Source: Xanthomonas sacchari
GTDB lineage: Bacteria > Pseudomonadota > Gammaproteobacteria > Xanthomonadales > Xanthomonadaceae
Direction of reading: 5' to 3'
DNA: 64,000 nt
NCBI RefSeq assembly: GCF_024266585.1
Contig: NZ_CP100647.1
Span: 2,833,001-2,897,000 of the forward strand
Part shown: in pieces, positions 55,257 to 63,640 of the stretch
How positions within the stretch are numbered: position 1 is the first letter of the stretch
Layout of the letters: each line of letters opens with the position of its first letter
The notes under the pieces: model-generated
Databases searched by the model: none
Told to the model about the DNA's origin: nothing
Seen by the model: only the letters and a program-made list of their open reading frames with translations
Position numbers and translations under genes: made by a program

Positions 55257-56465
55257 TCAGGCCGTCGCGCGCCGGAGCGCGGCGACCTCGTCCTGCAACA
55301 GCGCGCCGAGGATGCGCACGCCGGTCTCGATGCGCTCGGCCGGCACGGTGACGAACGACAGCCGCAGCGTATTGCGCTGCGGCGCGACCGCGAAGAACGG
55401 CGCCCCCGGCACGAAGGCCACGTTGCGCTCGATCGCCTTGCTCAGCAGCGCGCCACCGTCCATGCCCTGCGGCAGTTCGACCCAGATGAACATGCCGCCG
55501 GCCGGGCGGTTCCAGCGCACCTGCGTGGGGAAATACTTGGCCAGGGCCGCGAGCATCTGCTCGCAGCGGCTGGCGTACAGGGCGCGGATGCCGGGGATGT
55601 GCGCATCCAGGAAGCCGTCCTGTACCGCCTCGTACACGATGCGCTGGCTGAACGACGGCGTGTGCAGGTCGGCGGCCTGCTTGGCCTGCACCAGCTTGGC
55701 GTGCACCGCCTCCGGCGCGACCAGGTAGCCCAGGCGCAGGCCCGGGGCGAACACCTTGGAGAACGAGCCCATGTAGATGACGCCGTCCGGGTTCATCGAC
55801 AGCAGGCTTGGCAGGGTGTCGCCGCTGTAGCACAGCTCGCCGTAGGGATCGTCCTCGACGATGGACACACCGGCCTCGGTCGCGCGCGCGACCAGCGCCT
55901 GGCGCCGATGCAACGGCAGGCGCCGCCCGGTCGGATTCTGGAAGTTCGGCAGCACGTACATGAAGCGCGCGCCGTCCAGCTGCGGCGCGTCCAGCGCGTC
56001 CACCACCAGCCCGTCGTCGTCCGACTGCATCGCCGCGAACGCCGGCTGGAACAGCGAGAACGCCTGCAGCGCGCCGAGGTAGCTGGGCGTCTCCACCAGC
56101 ACCTTGCTGCCCTCGTCGATGAACACCTTGCCGAGCAGGTCCAGGCCCTGCTGCGAACCGGTGGTGATCAGCACCTGGCTGGGCCGGATGCTGGCGCCGT
56201 CGCGGCTCAGCCGCGCCGCCACCCATTCGCGCAGCGGCAGATAGCCTTCGGTGGGGCCGTACTGCAGCGCCGCCTGCGGCGCGTCGCGCAGCACCTTGTC
56301 GCAGGCCTCGCGCATGCGCGCGACCGGGAAGGTCTCCGGCGACGGCAGGCCGCCGGCGAAGGAGATCACCTCCGGGCGTTCGGTGACCTTGAGGATTTCG
56401 CGGATCGCCGAACTGGTCAGCGCCTGCGCACGGCGGGAGAACGGGAATGGGCTGGTCATCGGCAT
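55257..56465 (-). CDS. PLP-dependent aminotransferase, MocR/2-aminoadipate type (class I/II)
   Basis: This is a 402-residue fold-type I aminotransferase. Family stretches: ISFAGGLPSPETFP near the N-terminus, LQYGPTEGYLPLREWVA, PNFQNPTGRRLP, and the lysine that binds pyridoxal phosphate in GSFSKVFAPGLRLGY. The pattern best fits LysN-like or related 2-aminoadipate/aromatic aminotransferases. The start at 56465 (MPMTSPFPFSRRA) suits the family; an ATG at 56459 is equally possible. The substrate cannot be fixed from sequence. Confidence 0.9.
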   Translation of the reverse strand: MPMTSPFPFSRRAQALTSSAIREILKVTERPEVISFAGGLPSPETFPVARMREACDKVLRDAPQAALQYGPTEGYLPLREWVAARLSRDGASIRPSQVLITTGSQQGLDLLGKVFIDEGSKVLVETPSYLGALQAFSLFQPAFAAMQSDDDGLVVDALDAPQLDGARFMYVLPNFQNPTGRRLPLHRRQALVARATEAGVSIVEDDPYGELCYSGDTLPSLLSMNPDGVIYMGSFSKVFAPGLRLGYLVAPEAVHAKLVQAKQAADLHTPSFSQRIVYEAVQDGFLDAHIPGIRALYASRCEQMLAALAKYFPTQVRWNRPAGGMFIWVELPQGMDGGALLSKAIERNVAFVPGAPFFAVAPQRNTLRLSFVTVPAERIETGVRILGALLQDEVAALRRATA

Positions 56466-56548
56466 AGGATAGTCGCCGCCATCGCGGCGCGCATGTGCGG
56501 CGCACAAGCGGTGCGCCAGCCGGCAAGGCCGGCAACGGGTGACGCGGC

Positions 56549-56803
56549 TCAGTGCCGCCGCGGCGGCGTCGGCCCGCAGCTATCGCAACCGCCGCAGGCG
56601 CCTGCGCCGGCGCTGACCGGCGGCGCGATGCGCCGGCCCAGCGCCTGCAGCCACGCCGCACGACCCGGCCTGAGCAGGCGCAGCGCGAGCGCGCCGCGCA
56701 GCTTGCGCGAGGTGCCCGGGAACTGCTTCTTCAGCACCACCCAGGCACTGACCAGCACCGCCAGTGCGATCACCAGATACTGCAGCAGCAGCGAGGCGCT
56801 CAT
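56549..56803 (-). CDS. Small membrane protein with Cys-rich tail, FeoB-linked (DUF6587-like)
   Basis: The 84-residue protein has one hydrophobic helix (about 5-25, LLLQYLVIALAVLVSAWVV), a basic middle and a C-terminal cysteine cluster GACGGCDSC (about 68-76). It starts 1 base after feoB on the same strand, so it belongs to the feo operon. In many bacteria a small third feo gene encodes a Cys-containing cytoplasmic partner, and here this membrane-bound CxxCxxC protein takes that place. A role in iron sensing or [Fe-S] binding for FeoB is inferred. Confidence 0.78.
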   Translation of the reverse strand: MSASLLLQYLVIALAVLVSAWVVLKKQFPGTSRKLRGALALRLLRPGRAAWLQALGRRIAPPVSAGAGACGGCDSCGPTPPRRH

Positions 56804-56804
56804 C

Positions 56805-58664
56805 TCAGCCGGCTCCCAGCGCCACCGCGACCTGGTAGGTGACCAGCGAGGCCAGATACGCCAGCGCGAACAGGTAGAACGCGGCAAAGCTCATCTGCTT
56901 CCACGAATTGGTCTCGCGCTTGATCGTGGCCAGCGTGGAAATGCACATCGGCGCGTAGATGTACCAGACCAGCAGCGACAGCGCGGTGGCCAGCGACCAG
57001 CCGTCGTGGATCAGCGGCGACAGCGCCTGCGCGGCGGCATCGTCGTCGGCCGCCGACAGCGCGTACACCGTCGCCAGCGACGACACCGCCACCTCGCGCG
57101 CGGCCAGGCCGGGGATCAGCGCGATGCAGATCTGCCAGTTGAAGCCCAGCGGCGAAAACACCGTGGTCATGGCGTGGCCGATGCGGCCGGCGAAGCTGTA
57201 GTCGATCGCCGGCAGCGTGGCGTCGGCCGGCGGCGCCGGAAAGTTCAGCAGGAACCACAGCAGGATGGTCAACGCCAGGATGATGCCGCCGACGCGCTTG
57301 AGGAAGATCGCCGCGCGCTCCCACAGGCCCAGCGCCAGGTCGCGCAGGTGCGGCACGCGGTAGGATGGCAGCTCCAGCAGCAGCGGATGCTCGCCCTTGT
57401 CGCGGCGCCATTTCTTCATCGTCCACGATACCGCCAATCCACTGACGATCGCCGCCAAGTACAGGCCGAACAACACCAGGCCCTGCTGATTGAGCACGCC
57501 CCACACCTGCTTCTGCGGCACAAACGCGGCGATCAGCAATGTGTAAACCGGCAGGCGCGCCGAACAGGTCATCAGCGGCGCGACCAGGATGGTGGCCAGG
57601 CGGTCGCGCGGGTCCTGGATGCTGCGCGTGGACATGATCCCCGGCACGGCGCAGGCGAAGCTGGACAACAGCGGGATGAACGAGCGGCCGGACAGGCCGG
57701 CCGCGGCCATCATGCGATCGAGCAGGAACGCCGCGCGCGGCAGGTAGCCGGATTCCTCCAGCGCCAGGATGAAGGCGAACAGGATCAGGATCTGCGGCAG
57801 GAAGATCACCACGCCGCCGAGGCCGGCGATGATGCCGTCCACCAGCAGGCTGTTCAGCGGCCCCTCCGGCAGCGTTCCGCCGACCCAGACGCCTAGCGCC
57901 TTGGTCCCACCGTCGATCAGGTCCATCACAGGCTGCGCCCAGGCGAAAACCGCCTGGAAGATCAGGAACATCACCAGCACTAGGGTCAACAGGCCGGCCA
58001 CCGGGTGCAGCAGCCAGCGGTCCAGCGCGTCGTCGATGCGCGAGGTGCGGGTCGGCATCGACACCGCCGCGGCGAGGATGGCGCGCACCTGCTGGTGGTA
58101 GTCGCCCTGCCCCTCGGCCGGTGCCACCGCCGGCGGCAGTGCCGGCGCCAGCGTATCCAGGCGCTCGACCAGGGCGCGGGCGCCGTTGCGGCGCACCGCC
58201 ACGGTCTCGATCACCGGCACGCCCAGCGCCTGCTCCAGCGCCTGGCGATCGATCTGGATGCCGCGGCGCTGCGCCGCGTCGACCATGTTCAGGGCCACCA
58301 GCATCGGCTTGCCCAGCTCGCGCAGCTCCAGCGCGAAGCGCAGGTGCAGGCGCAGGTTGGTGGCATCGACCACGCACACCAGCACGTCCGGCGCCGGCTC
58401 GCCCGGGTAGAAGCCGCGGCACAGGTCGCGGGTGATCGCCTCGTCCAGGCTGGCCGGCTGCAGGCTGTAGGCGCCGGGCAGATCCAGCACCGCGAATTCG
58501 CGCCCGGACGGCGCGCGGAAACGGCCCTCCTTGCGCTCGACGGTGACGCCGGCGTAGTTGGCGACCTTCTGCTTGCTGCCGGTCAACTGGTTGAACAGCG
58601 CGGTCTTGCCGCAGTTCGGGTTGCCGACCAGGGCCAGGCGCAGCGGCGCGGCGGCCGCACTCAC
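56805..58664 (-). CDS. feoB: Ferrous iron transport protein B
   Basis: This is a 619-residue GTP-dependent inner-membrane Fe2+ importer. The N-terminal G domain has GNPNCGKTALFN (G1), DLPGAYS (G3) and NMVD (G4). The membrane part has about 8-10 helices with the conserved Cys gate segments FACAVPGIMSTR and LMTCSARLPVY. It is shorter than E. coli FeoB (773) but similar to the compact FeoB type. The start is GTG at 58664, overlapping the feoA stop (GTGA). Confidence 0.96.
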   Translation of the reverse strand: MSAAAAPLRLALVGNPNCGKTALFNQLTGSKQKVANYAGVTVERKEGRFRAPSGREFAVLDLPGAYSLQPASLDEAITRDLCRGFYPGEPAPDVLVCVVDATNLRLHLRFALELRELGKPMLVALNMVDAAQRRGIQIDRQALEQALGVPVIETVAVRRNGARALVERLDTLAPALPPAVAPAEGQGDYHQQVRAILAAAVSMPTRTSRIDDALDRWLLHPVAGLLTLVLVMFLIFQAVFAWAQPVMDLIDGGTKALGVWVGGTLPEGPLNSLLVDGIIAGLGGVVIFLPQILILFAFILALEESGYLPRAAFLLDRMMAAAGLSGRSFIPLLSSFACAVPGIMSTRSIQDPRDRLATILVAPLMTCSARLPVYTLLIAAFVPQKQVWGVLNQQGLVLFGLYLAAIVSGLAVSWTMKKWRRDKGEHPLLLELPSYRVPHLRDLALGLWERAAIFLKRVGGIILALTILLWFLLNFPAPPADATLPAIDYSFAGRIGHAMTTVFSPLGFNWQICIALIPGLAAREVAVSSLATVYALSAADDDAAAQALSPLIHDGWSLATALSLLVWYIYAPMCISTLATIKRETNSWKQMSFAAFYLFALAYLASLVTYQVAVALGAG

Positions 58665-58912
58665 GGCCGCACCTCGTCCAGCGCGCTGACCTGCACCCGC
58701 GCCGCCTCGCTGCGCCGCAGCGCGAAGCGCGTATAGCCCACCTGCACCAGCAGCGGTTCGCCGCCGACCGGCCCGCTGGTCAGCACCTGCACCTGTTCGC
58801 CGGCGACGAAGCCCAGCTCGCGCAGACGCCGGGCGATGGCGTCGTTGGGCTGGCGGTCGTGCACGGATTCCACGAGGGCGCTGCTGCGCAACGGCATGTC
58901 GGACAACGTCAC
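58661..58912 (-). CDS. feoA: Ferrous iron transport protein A
   Basis: This 83-residue SH3-like FeoA is a cytoplasmic partner of FeoB. It shows the family pattern RRLRELGFVAGEQVQVL and ends with the strand ARVQVSAL. It is first in feoA-feoB-small membrane protein, directly behind a Fur box, so it is expected to be induced by iron shortage. Confidence 0.93.
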   Translation of the reverse strand: MTLSDMPLRSSALVESVHDRQPNDAIARRLRELGFVAGEQVQVLTSGPVGGEPLLVQVGYTRFALRRSEAARVQVSALDEVRP

Positions 58913-58925
58913 AGCACGATCCGTC

Positions 58926-58944
58926 GATAAGAATGGTTATCAAT
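58926..58944 (-). promoter_or_regulatory. Fur box upstream of feoA
   Basis: GATAAGAATGGTTATCAAT, 14 bases upstream of feoA, resembles the 19-base Fur consensus GATAATGATAATCATTATC, with the GATAA...TTATC inverted core intact. It is the natural iron-responsive operator of the feo operon. Confidence 0.75.
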
Positions 58945-59036
58945 TGTAGCATCGCCGCGGCGCGTCATGGCGGCGCCGGCACGGCCGGCTATGATCGCCG
59001 TATGGCTGCCGTTTCCCCTTTGTACGAGCGTGTTCG

Positions 59037-59825
59037 ATGAGCGATGTCCTGTTGTTGCAACGATCCGGCAAGGTCCTGACCCTGCAGCTGAACCGACCCG
59101 AGGTCCGCAACGCCTTCGACGCCGCGCTGATCGCGCAACTTAGCGACGCCCTGCTGCAGATCGGCGCCGATCCGCAGGTGCAGGTGCTGGTCCTGGCCGG
59201 TGCCGGCCCCGCCTTCTCGGCCGGCGCCGACCTGCAGTGGATGCGTTCGATGGCCGGCGCCGGCGAACAGGAGAACCTGGACGACGCGCTGGCCCTGGCG
59301 CGGCTGATGCGCCTGCTCGACGAACTGCCCAAGCCCACCGTCGCGCGGGTGCAAGGCGCCGCGTTCGGCGGCGCGGTCGGCCTGGTCGCCTGCTGCGACA
59401 TCGCCGTGGCCGCCACCGATGCGCGGTTCGCGCTCAGCGAAAGCCGCCTGGGCCTGCTGCCGGCGGTGATCTCGCCGTATGTGGTCGCCGCGATCGGCGC
59501 GCGCCAGGCGCGGCGCTGGTTCGCCAGCGCGGAAACCTTCGACGCCGCCACCGCCGCGCAGATCGGCCTGGTGCACCAGGCGGTGGCGCCGGAGGCACTG
59601 GACGCGGCCGTGCAGCGCCAGGTCGCCCTGCTCGGCCAGGCCGGGCCGCTGGCCGCCGCCGGCGCCAAGGCCCTGGTGCGGCGGGTCGCCGCCGGCGGCG
59701 AGCGCGATGCGCTGGACCAGGCCAACGCGGCCCTGATCGCGCAGTTGCGGGTTTCGGCCGAGGGCCAGGAAGGACTGACTGCGTTCCTGGAGAAACGCGA
59801 ACCGGCCTGGAGGGCCAGCCTATGA
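59037..59825 (+). CDS. Enoyl-CoA hydratase/isomerase family protein (methylglutaconyl-CoA hydratase-like)
   Basis: The 262-residue crotonase-fold enzyme has NRPEVRNAFDAALI at the N-terminus, the oxyanion-hole element FSAGADLQWM and GAAFGGAVGLVACCDIAVA. The context of HMG-CoA lyase and a 3-hydroxyacyl-CoA-type dehydrogenase suggests leucine catabolism, where LiuC hydrates 3-methylglutaconyl-CoA; this is inferred, since crotonases are hard to separate by sequence. The start is ATG 59037; the next gene overlaps its stop by 4 bases. Confidence 0.88.
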   Translation: MSDVLLLQRSGKVLTLQLNRPEVRNAFDAALIAQLSDALLQIGADPQVQVLVLAGAGPAFSAGADLQWMRSMAGAGEQENLDDALALARLMRLLDELPKPTVARVQGAAFGGAVGLVACCDIAVAATDARFALSESRLGLLPAVISPYVVAAIGARQARRWFASAETFDAATAAQIGLVHQAVAPEALDAAVQRQVALLGQAGPLAAAGAKALVRRVAAGGERDALDQANAALIAQLRVSAEGQEGLTAFLEKREPAWRASL

Positions 59826-60226
59826 ACCCGATCGACCATCTCGGCCTGCGCTGCAGCGATTTCGAACGCAGCCTGGCGTTCTACCGCGCCGCCCTGGCCG
59901 CGCTGGACCTGGACGTGGTGATGCAGGTAAGCGCCGAAGCGAGCGGCGGCCAACGCCACGTCGGCTTCGGCCGCGACGGCAAGCCCAGCTTCTGGATCGC
60001 CGACGGCGGCCGCGACGCCGGCAACAATGGCGTGCACGTGGCCTTCGTCGCCGCCAGCCGCGCGCAGGTGGATGCGTTCCATCGCGCCGGTCTGGCCACC
60101 GGCGGCCGCGACCACGGCGCACCCGGCCTGCGCCCGCACTATCACCCCGACTACTACGGCGCGTTCCTGCGGGATCCGGACGGCCACAACATCGAAGCGG
60201 TCTGTCACCGCCCGGCAACGACCTGA
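59822..60226 (+). CDS. VOC-family (glyoxalase/bleomycin-resistance fold) protein
   Basis: The 134-residue vicinal-oxygen-chelate protein opens with MNPIDHLGLRCSDFERSLAF and closes with LRDPDGHNIEAVCH; the N-terminal His5 and C-terminal Glu are the usual metal ligands. The start overlaps the hydratase stop (ATGA), so it is translationally coupled. The substrate is unknown; possible roles are a lyase, a dioxygenase-like enzyme or epimerisation of an acyl-CoA. Confidence 0.88.
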   Translation: MNPIDHLGLRCSDFERSLAFYRAALAALDLDVVMQVSAEASGGQRHVGFGRDGKPSFWIADGGRDAGNNGVHVAFVAASRAQVDAFHRAGLATGGRDHGAPGLRPHYHPDYYGAFLRDPDGHNIEAVCHRPATT

Positions 60227-60305
60227 TCCGTCGCCTCGGGCCGGCGCGCGCGGCGCTGACCGCGCCTGCCGCCGTGGCACCGCCCATCTTTATCAGGAGT
60301 CTCCC

Positions 60306-60395
60306 ATGACCCTCGTTGCTTCCCGTCTCGTGCGCGGCGTCCGACCGACATCGCGCTGCACGCGCACACTCCCGGCGCGGGAGCGTGCGCGATGA
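60306..60395 (+). CDS. Possible 29-codon leader ORF coupled to HMG-CoA lyase
   Basis: A short frame starts at ATG 60306, behind AGGAG 7 bases upstream (the best ribosome site nearby), and encodes MTLVASRLVRGVRPTSRC and 11 more, Arg-rich residues. Its TGA overlaps the ATG of the HMG-CoA lyase gene (ATGA). The lyase start itself has no good ribosome site, so the small frame may serve to deliver ribosomes. Product function is doubtful. Confidence 0.5.
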   Translation: MTLVASRLVRGVRPTSRCTRTLPARERAR

Positions 60396-61288
60396 GCGAC
60401 AGCGTGCGCATCGTCGAAGTCGGCCCGCGCGACGGCCTGCAGAACGAGAAGGCCTGGGTTGCCACCGCCGACAAGATCGAGCTGATCGCGCGGCTGGGAC
60501 GTACCGGCCTGCGCAGCATCGAGGCGACCAGCTTCGTCAGCCCGAAGTGGGTGCCGCAACTGGCCGATGCGGCCGAGGTCTACGCCGGCATCGCGCAGGT
60601 GCCGGGCGTGGACTATCCGGTGCTGATCCCGAACCTGCAGGGCTACGCGCGCGCCGCCGCGGTCGGCGTGCGCGAGGTGGCGGTGTTCACGGCCGCCTCG
60701 GAGACCTTCAACCGCACCAATACCAATGCCGGCATCGACGAATCGCTGGCGCGCTTCGCACCGGTGCTCGAGCGCGCGGCGGCGGACGGGGTCAAGGTGC
60801 GCGGCTACGTCTCCACCGTGCTCGGCTGCCCCTACCAGGGCGATGTCCCATTGGCCGACGTGGTGCGGGTGGCGCAGCGGCTGCATGCGATGGGCTGCTA
60901 CGAGATCTCGCTGGGCGACACCATCGGCGTGGGCACGCCCGGCAAGGCGCGGACGATGCTGCGCGCAGTCGCCGCAGCGGTGCCGATGGCGGCGCTGGCG
61001 GTGCACTTCCACGACACCTACGGCCAGGCCCTGGCCAACATCGCCGCCTGCCTGGAGGAAGGCGTGCGCGTGGTCGATGCCGCGGTGTCCGGCGCCGGCG
61101 GCTGCCCGTACGCCAAGGGCGCCAGCGGCAACGTCGCCACCGAGGACGTGGTCTACCTGCTGCACGGCAATGGCGTGGAGACCGGGATCGACCTGCCGGC
61201 GCTGGCCGCGACCGGGCGCTGGCTGGCGCAGAAACTCGGCCGGCCGACCGGCAGCAAGGTCGGCCAGGCGCTGGCCGCCGAGGCCTGA
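60392..61288 (+). CDS. mvaB: Hydroxymethylglutaryl-CoA lyase
   Basis: The 298-residue TIM-barrel lyase splits HMG-CoA to acetoacetate and acetyl-CoA, the last step of leucine breakdown. Motifs: the N-terminal VEVGPRDGLQNE with metal-ligand Asp, the HFHDTYGQALAN metal-site His pair and the catalytic-Cys signature GAGGCPYAKGASGNVATED. The name liuE is used where it belongs to a leucine operon. Translation is coupled to a small upstream ORF. Confidence 0.96.
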   Translation: MSDSVRIVEVGPRDGLQNEKAWVATADKIELIARLGRTGLRSIEATSFVSPKWVPQLADAAEVYAGIAQVPGVDYPVLIPNLQGYARAAAVGVREVAVFTAASETFNRTNTNAGIDESLARFAPVLERAAADGVKVRGYVSTVLGCPYQGDVPLADVVRVAQRLHAMGCYEISLGDTIGVGTPGKARTMLRAVAAAVPMAALAVHFHDTYGQALANIAACLEEGVRVVDAAVSGAGGCPYAKGASGNVATEDVVYLLHGNGVETGIDLPALAATGRWLAQKLGRPTGSKVGQALAAEA

Positions 61289-61758
61289 GCGCCGCGGCGG
61301 TGCTCGGCACGGGCGGCACGGCCGCACCTGGCGGCCATGCATGACGTCCGCCGAGACGCCCCTGCGCGTGCTGAGGGCGCCTCGCACAGCGACGGGAAGC
61401 GTCCTTTAGCAGCGGCTTAATCCGCGACAGGCGCAGTCCCGGGGAAAGCCTGTCGCGGCTGAAGCCGCTCCTACAGGAGAGCAACCTGCACCCGGCTGGA
61501 TCGTGGTGGACGCACGCGTTGGACATGCCCTTGAGACGAGGCGTGCGGCGCGCCGACGCGGCAATTCCGGCGAAGCGCACGACACCCTCTCGGCGTGGCA
61601 CTGGCACCGCTGTCCACGTTGTCCTCCCCAGCACAGCGCCGATGCCGCGTCTCGGGGCGGCGTTGCCCACGCCCGCCCCACAGCGCCACTGCCACGACGT
61701 CTCGCCGCAAACGGCGCAACACCTTCTAAAATGGCGGTTTTCCTGGGAGGGAACATCC
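61289..61758. other. Gap with REP-like pair
   Basis: About 470 bases between the HMG-CoA lyase and dehydrogenase genes. Apart from the REP-like pair at 61405-61475, no gene, promoter or terminator could be recognised; frames in it look like chance GC-rich coding. Confidence 0.6.
61405..61475. repeat. REP-like inverted pair
   Basis: A degenerate forward unit (TTTAGCAGCGGCTTAATCC..., 61405-61428) faces a good reverse unit (GTCGCGGCTGAAGCCGCTCC..., 61452-61475). They belong to the same family as the units at 54074-54431 and 63733-63918 and can fold on each other. Confidence 0.8.
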
Positions 61759-62529
61759 ATGCAGCTTGCCGATCTCAACGCGGTGGTCACCGGCGGCGTG
61801 TCCGGCCTCGGCCTGGCGGTGGCGCAACGCATCGTCGCCGAGGGTGGCAAGGTGGCGCTGTTCGACCTGAACGACGACAAGGGCGCGGCCGCGGTCGCCG
61901 CCCTGGGCGCGGAGCGGGCCTGCTACCTGCGCACCGACGTCAGCGACGAGGCCCAGGTGGCCGCCCAGTTCGGCGCGGCACGCGCCTTCCTCGGCGGACT
62001 CAACGCGGCGGTGAACTGCGCCGGCATCCTCGGTGCCGGCCGCGTGCTCGGCAAGGAGGCGCCGATGCCGCTGGCCACCTTCCAGGGCACGGTGATGGTC
62101 AATCTGGTCGGCAGCTTCAACGTCGCCAAGGCCGCCGCCGACCTGATGCAGCACAACGCCCCGGGCGAGGACGGCGAGCGCGGCGTCATCGTCAACACCG
62201 CCAGCGTCGCCGCCTACGAAGGCCAGATCGGCCAGGCCGCCTACGCCGCCTCCAAGGGCGGCGTGGTGGCGATGACCCTGCCGATGGCGCGCGAACTGGC
62301 GCGCTTCGGCATCCGCGTCAACACCATCGCCCCCGGCATCTTCTGGACCCCGATGGTCGACGGCATGCCCGAGGCCGTGCAGCAGTCGCTGGCCGCGGCG
62401 ATCCCGTATCCTTCGCGTCTCGGTCGCCCGGACGAATTCGCCGACACGGTGATGTTCCTGCTGCGCAACCGCTACCTCAACGGCGAGACCATCCGCCTGG
62501 ACGGCGCGGTGCGGTTGGCGCCGAAGTAG
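61759..62529 (+). CDS. Short-chain dehydrogenase (3-hydroxyacyl-CoA dehydrogenase type II-like)
   Basis: The 256-residue classical SDR has the NAD-binding motif TGGVSGLG (about 11-18) and the active-site triad Ser ([10 protein letters not shown]), Tyr and Lys (YAASKGG). The C-terminal [19 protein letters not shown] resembles HSD17B10-type 3-hydroxyacyl/2-methyl-3-hydroxybutyryl-CoA dehydrogenases, which would fit the neighbouring acyl-CoA enzymes. GGGAGG precedes the ATG. It is separated from the lyase by 470 bases, so it may have its own promoter. Confidence 0.92.
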   Translation: MQLADLNAVVTGGVSGLGLAVAQRIVAEGGKVALFDLNDDKGAAAVAALGAERACYLRTDVSDEAQVAAQFGAARAFLGGLNAAVNCAGILGAGRVLGKEAPMPLATFQGTVMVNLVGSFNVAKAAADLMQHNAPGEDGERGVIVNTASVAAYEGQIGQAAYAASKGGVVAMTLPMARELARFGIRVNTIAPGIFWTPMVDGMPEAVQQSLAAAIPYPSRLGRPDEFADTVMFLLRNRYLNGETIRLDGAVRLAPK

Positions 62530-62531
62530 CC

Positions 62532-62638
62532 GGGAATGGAGAATCGGGAATGGGGAATCGCAAGGGCGCTTCCCTCCCGCTGCTCCTCTCCGCCCGCTTG
62601 ACGCTGTTCCGATTCCCTATTTCCCATTCCCGATTCCC
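62532..62638. repeat. Inverted GGGAATCGGGAATG-type repeat
   Basis: The left arm 62532-62560 (GGGAATGGAGAATCGGGAAT...) and right arm 62610-62638 (CGATTCCCTATTTCCCATTC...) are imperfect inverted repeats of a 6-7 base GGGAATC/G unit. The pair lies immediately before the efpL start and would form a large hairpin in its leader. Confidence 0.75.
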
Positions 62639-62645
62639 AGCTCTC

Positions 62646-63212
62646 ATGAAAGCCAACGAAATCAAGAAAGGCAACGTCGTCGAATACAACAACGGCGTGT
62701 ACCAGATCCGCGACATCGAGCGCAGCTCGCCGCAGGGCCGCGGCGGCAACGTGCGCTTTCGCTTCGTGATGTACAGCGTGCCGGGCGGCAACAAGCTCGA
62801 TGCCAGCTTCGACGGCGACGACGACCTGCGCGAGGTCGAGCTGATGCGTCGCCAGGCCACCTTCTCCTACAAGGACGGCGAGGCCTTCGTGTTCCTCGAC
62901 GACGAGGACTACACCCCCTACACCCTGGACGCCGATGCGATCGGCACCGATGCCGGCTACATCACCGATGGCCTCAGCGGCATCTACGTGCAGGTGATCG
63001 ACGACCAGCCGGTGGCGATCCAGCTGCCGCAGAGCGTGACCCTGGAAGTGATCGAGACCCCGCCGGAGCTCAAGGGCGGCACCGCCACCAAGCGGCCGAA
63101 GCCGGCCAAGCTCAATACCGGCATCGAGATCATGGTGCCGGAGTACATCGGCAACGGCGAGCGCGTGCTGGTCAACACCACCACCGGCGAATTCGCCGGC
63201 CGCGCCGACTGA
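62646..63212 (+). CDS. yeiP: Elongation factor P-like protein EfpL (YeiP)
   Basis: The 188-residue EF-P paralogue helps ribosomes through proline-rich and other stalling sequences. The three-domain EF-P layout is clear: a KOW-like N-terminal domain, an OB domain and a C-terminal domain ending in [15 protein letters not shown]. The N-terminal loop reads [10 protein letters not shown], carrying Arg near position 33 rather than the modifiable Lys of canonical EF-P, which is the EfpL mark. There is no visible ribosome-binding site before the ATG at 62646; instead an inverted repeat abuts it. Confidence 0.93.
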   Translation: MKANEIKKGNVVEYNNGVYQIRDIERSSPQGRGGNVRFRFVMYSVPGGNKLDASFDGDDDLREVELMRRQATFSYKDGEAFVFLDDEDYTPYTLDADAIGTDAGYITDGLSGIYVQVIDDQPVAIQLPQSVTLEVIETPPELKGGTATKRPKPAKLNTGIEIMVPEYIGNGERVLVNTTTGEFAGRAD

Positions 63213-63217
63213 GTCCC

Positions 63218-63640
63218 ATGCGCGGGCGCCGTGCCGCCCGCGCCGGCAGCGCCGGGCATGCGCCGCAGTGCGCCTGCCTTGGCCTGCTGCTGGCCCTGCC
63301 GGCGCTGGCGCTCGCCGCGCCGGTGAGGCCGGCCGCCGCGGCCGCGGCCAAGCCCGCATGCACGATTCCGGACGCGGTCGATCCCGAGCACCACGCCGGC
63401 TTCTGCTCGATGCCCGAGCCGATCCGCGCCTTCGTCGCCCGCCAGGACACCTGCAGCCATTTCGCCGGGGAGGAACCCTACGACGCCGCGCGGCGTCGCG
63501 ACCTTGAAAAGGCGATGGACACGTACTGCGACGGCAATGAACAGACCTGGGCGAAGCTGCGAGCGCAGTACCGCCAGGATCCGCGACGCGACGCCTGGTT
63601 GCGCCGCTACGGCAAGGATGTCGGTCTCGAGCTGCCGTGA
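63218..63640 (+). CDS. Small secreted protein of unknown function
   Basis: The 140-residue protein has a basic N-terminus and a hydrophobic core (CACLGLLLALPALALAAP, signal-like, cleavage near residue 34-40), followed by an Ala/Pro stretch and a compact helical domain. Four cysteines occur in the mature part (PACTIPDA, AGFCSMPE, DTCSHFA, DTYCDGNE), suggesting one or two disulfides. It starts 5 bases after efpL. I do not recognise the family; periplasmic or secreted location is inferred from the signal. Confidence 0.7.
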   Translation: MRGRRAARAGSAGHAPQCACLGLLLALPALALAAPVRPAAAAAAKPACTIPDAVDPEHHAGFCSMPEPIRAFVARQDTCSHFAGEEPYDAARRRDLEKAMDTYCDGNEQTWAKLRAQYRQDPRRDAWLRRYGKDVGLELP

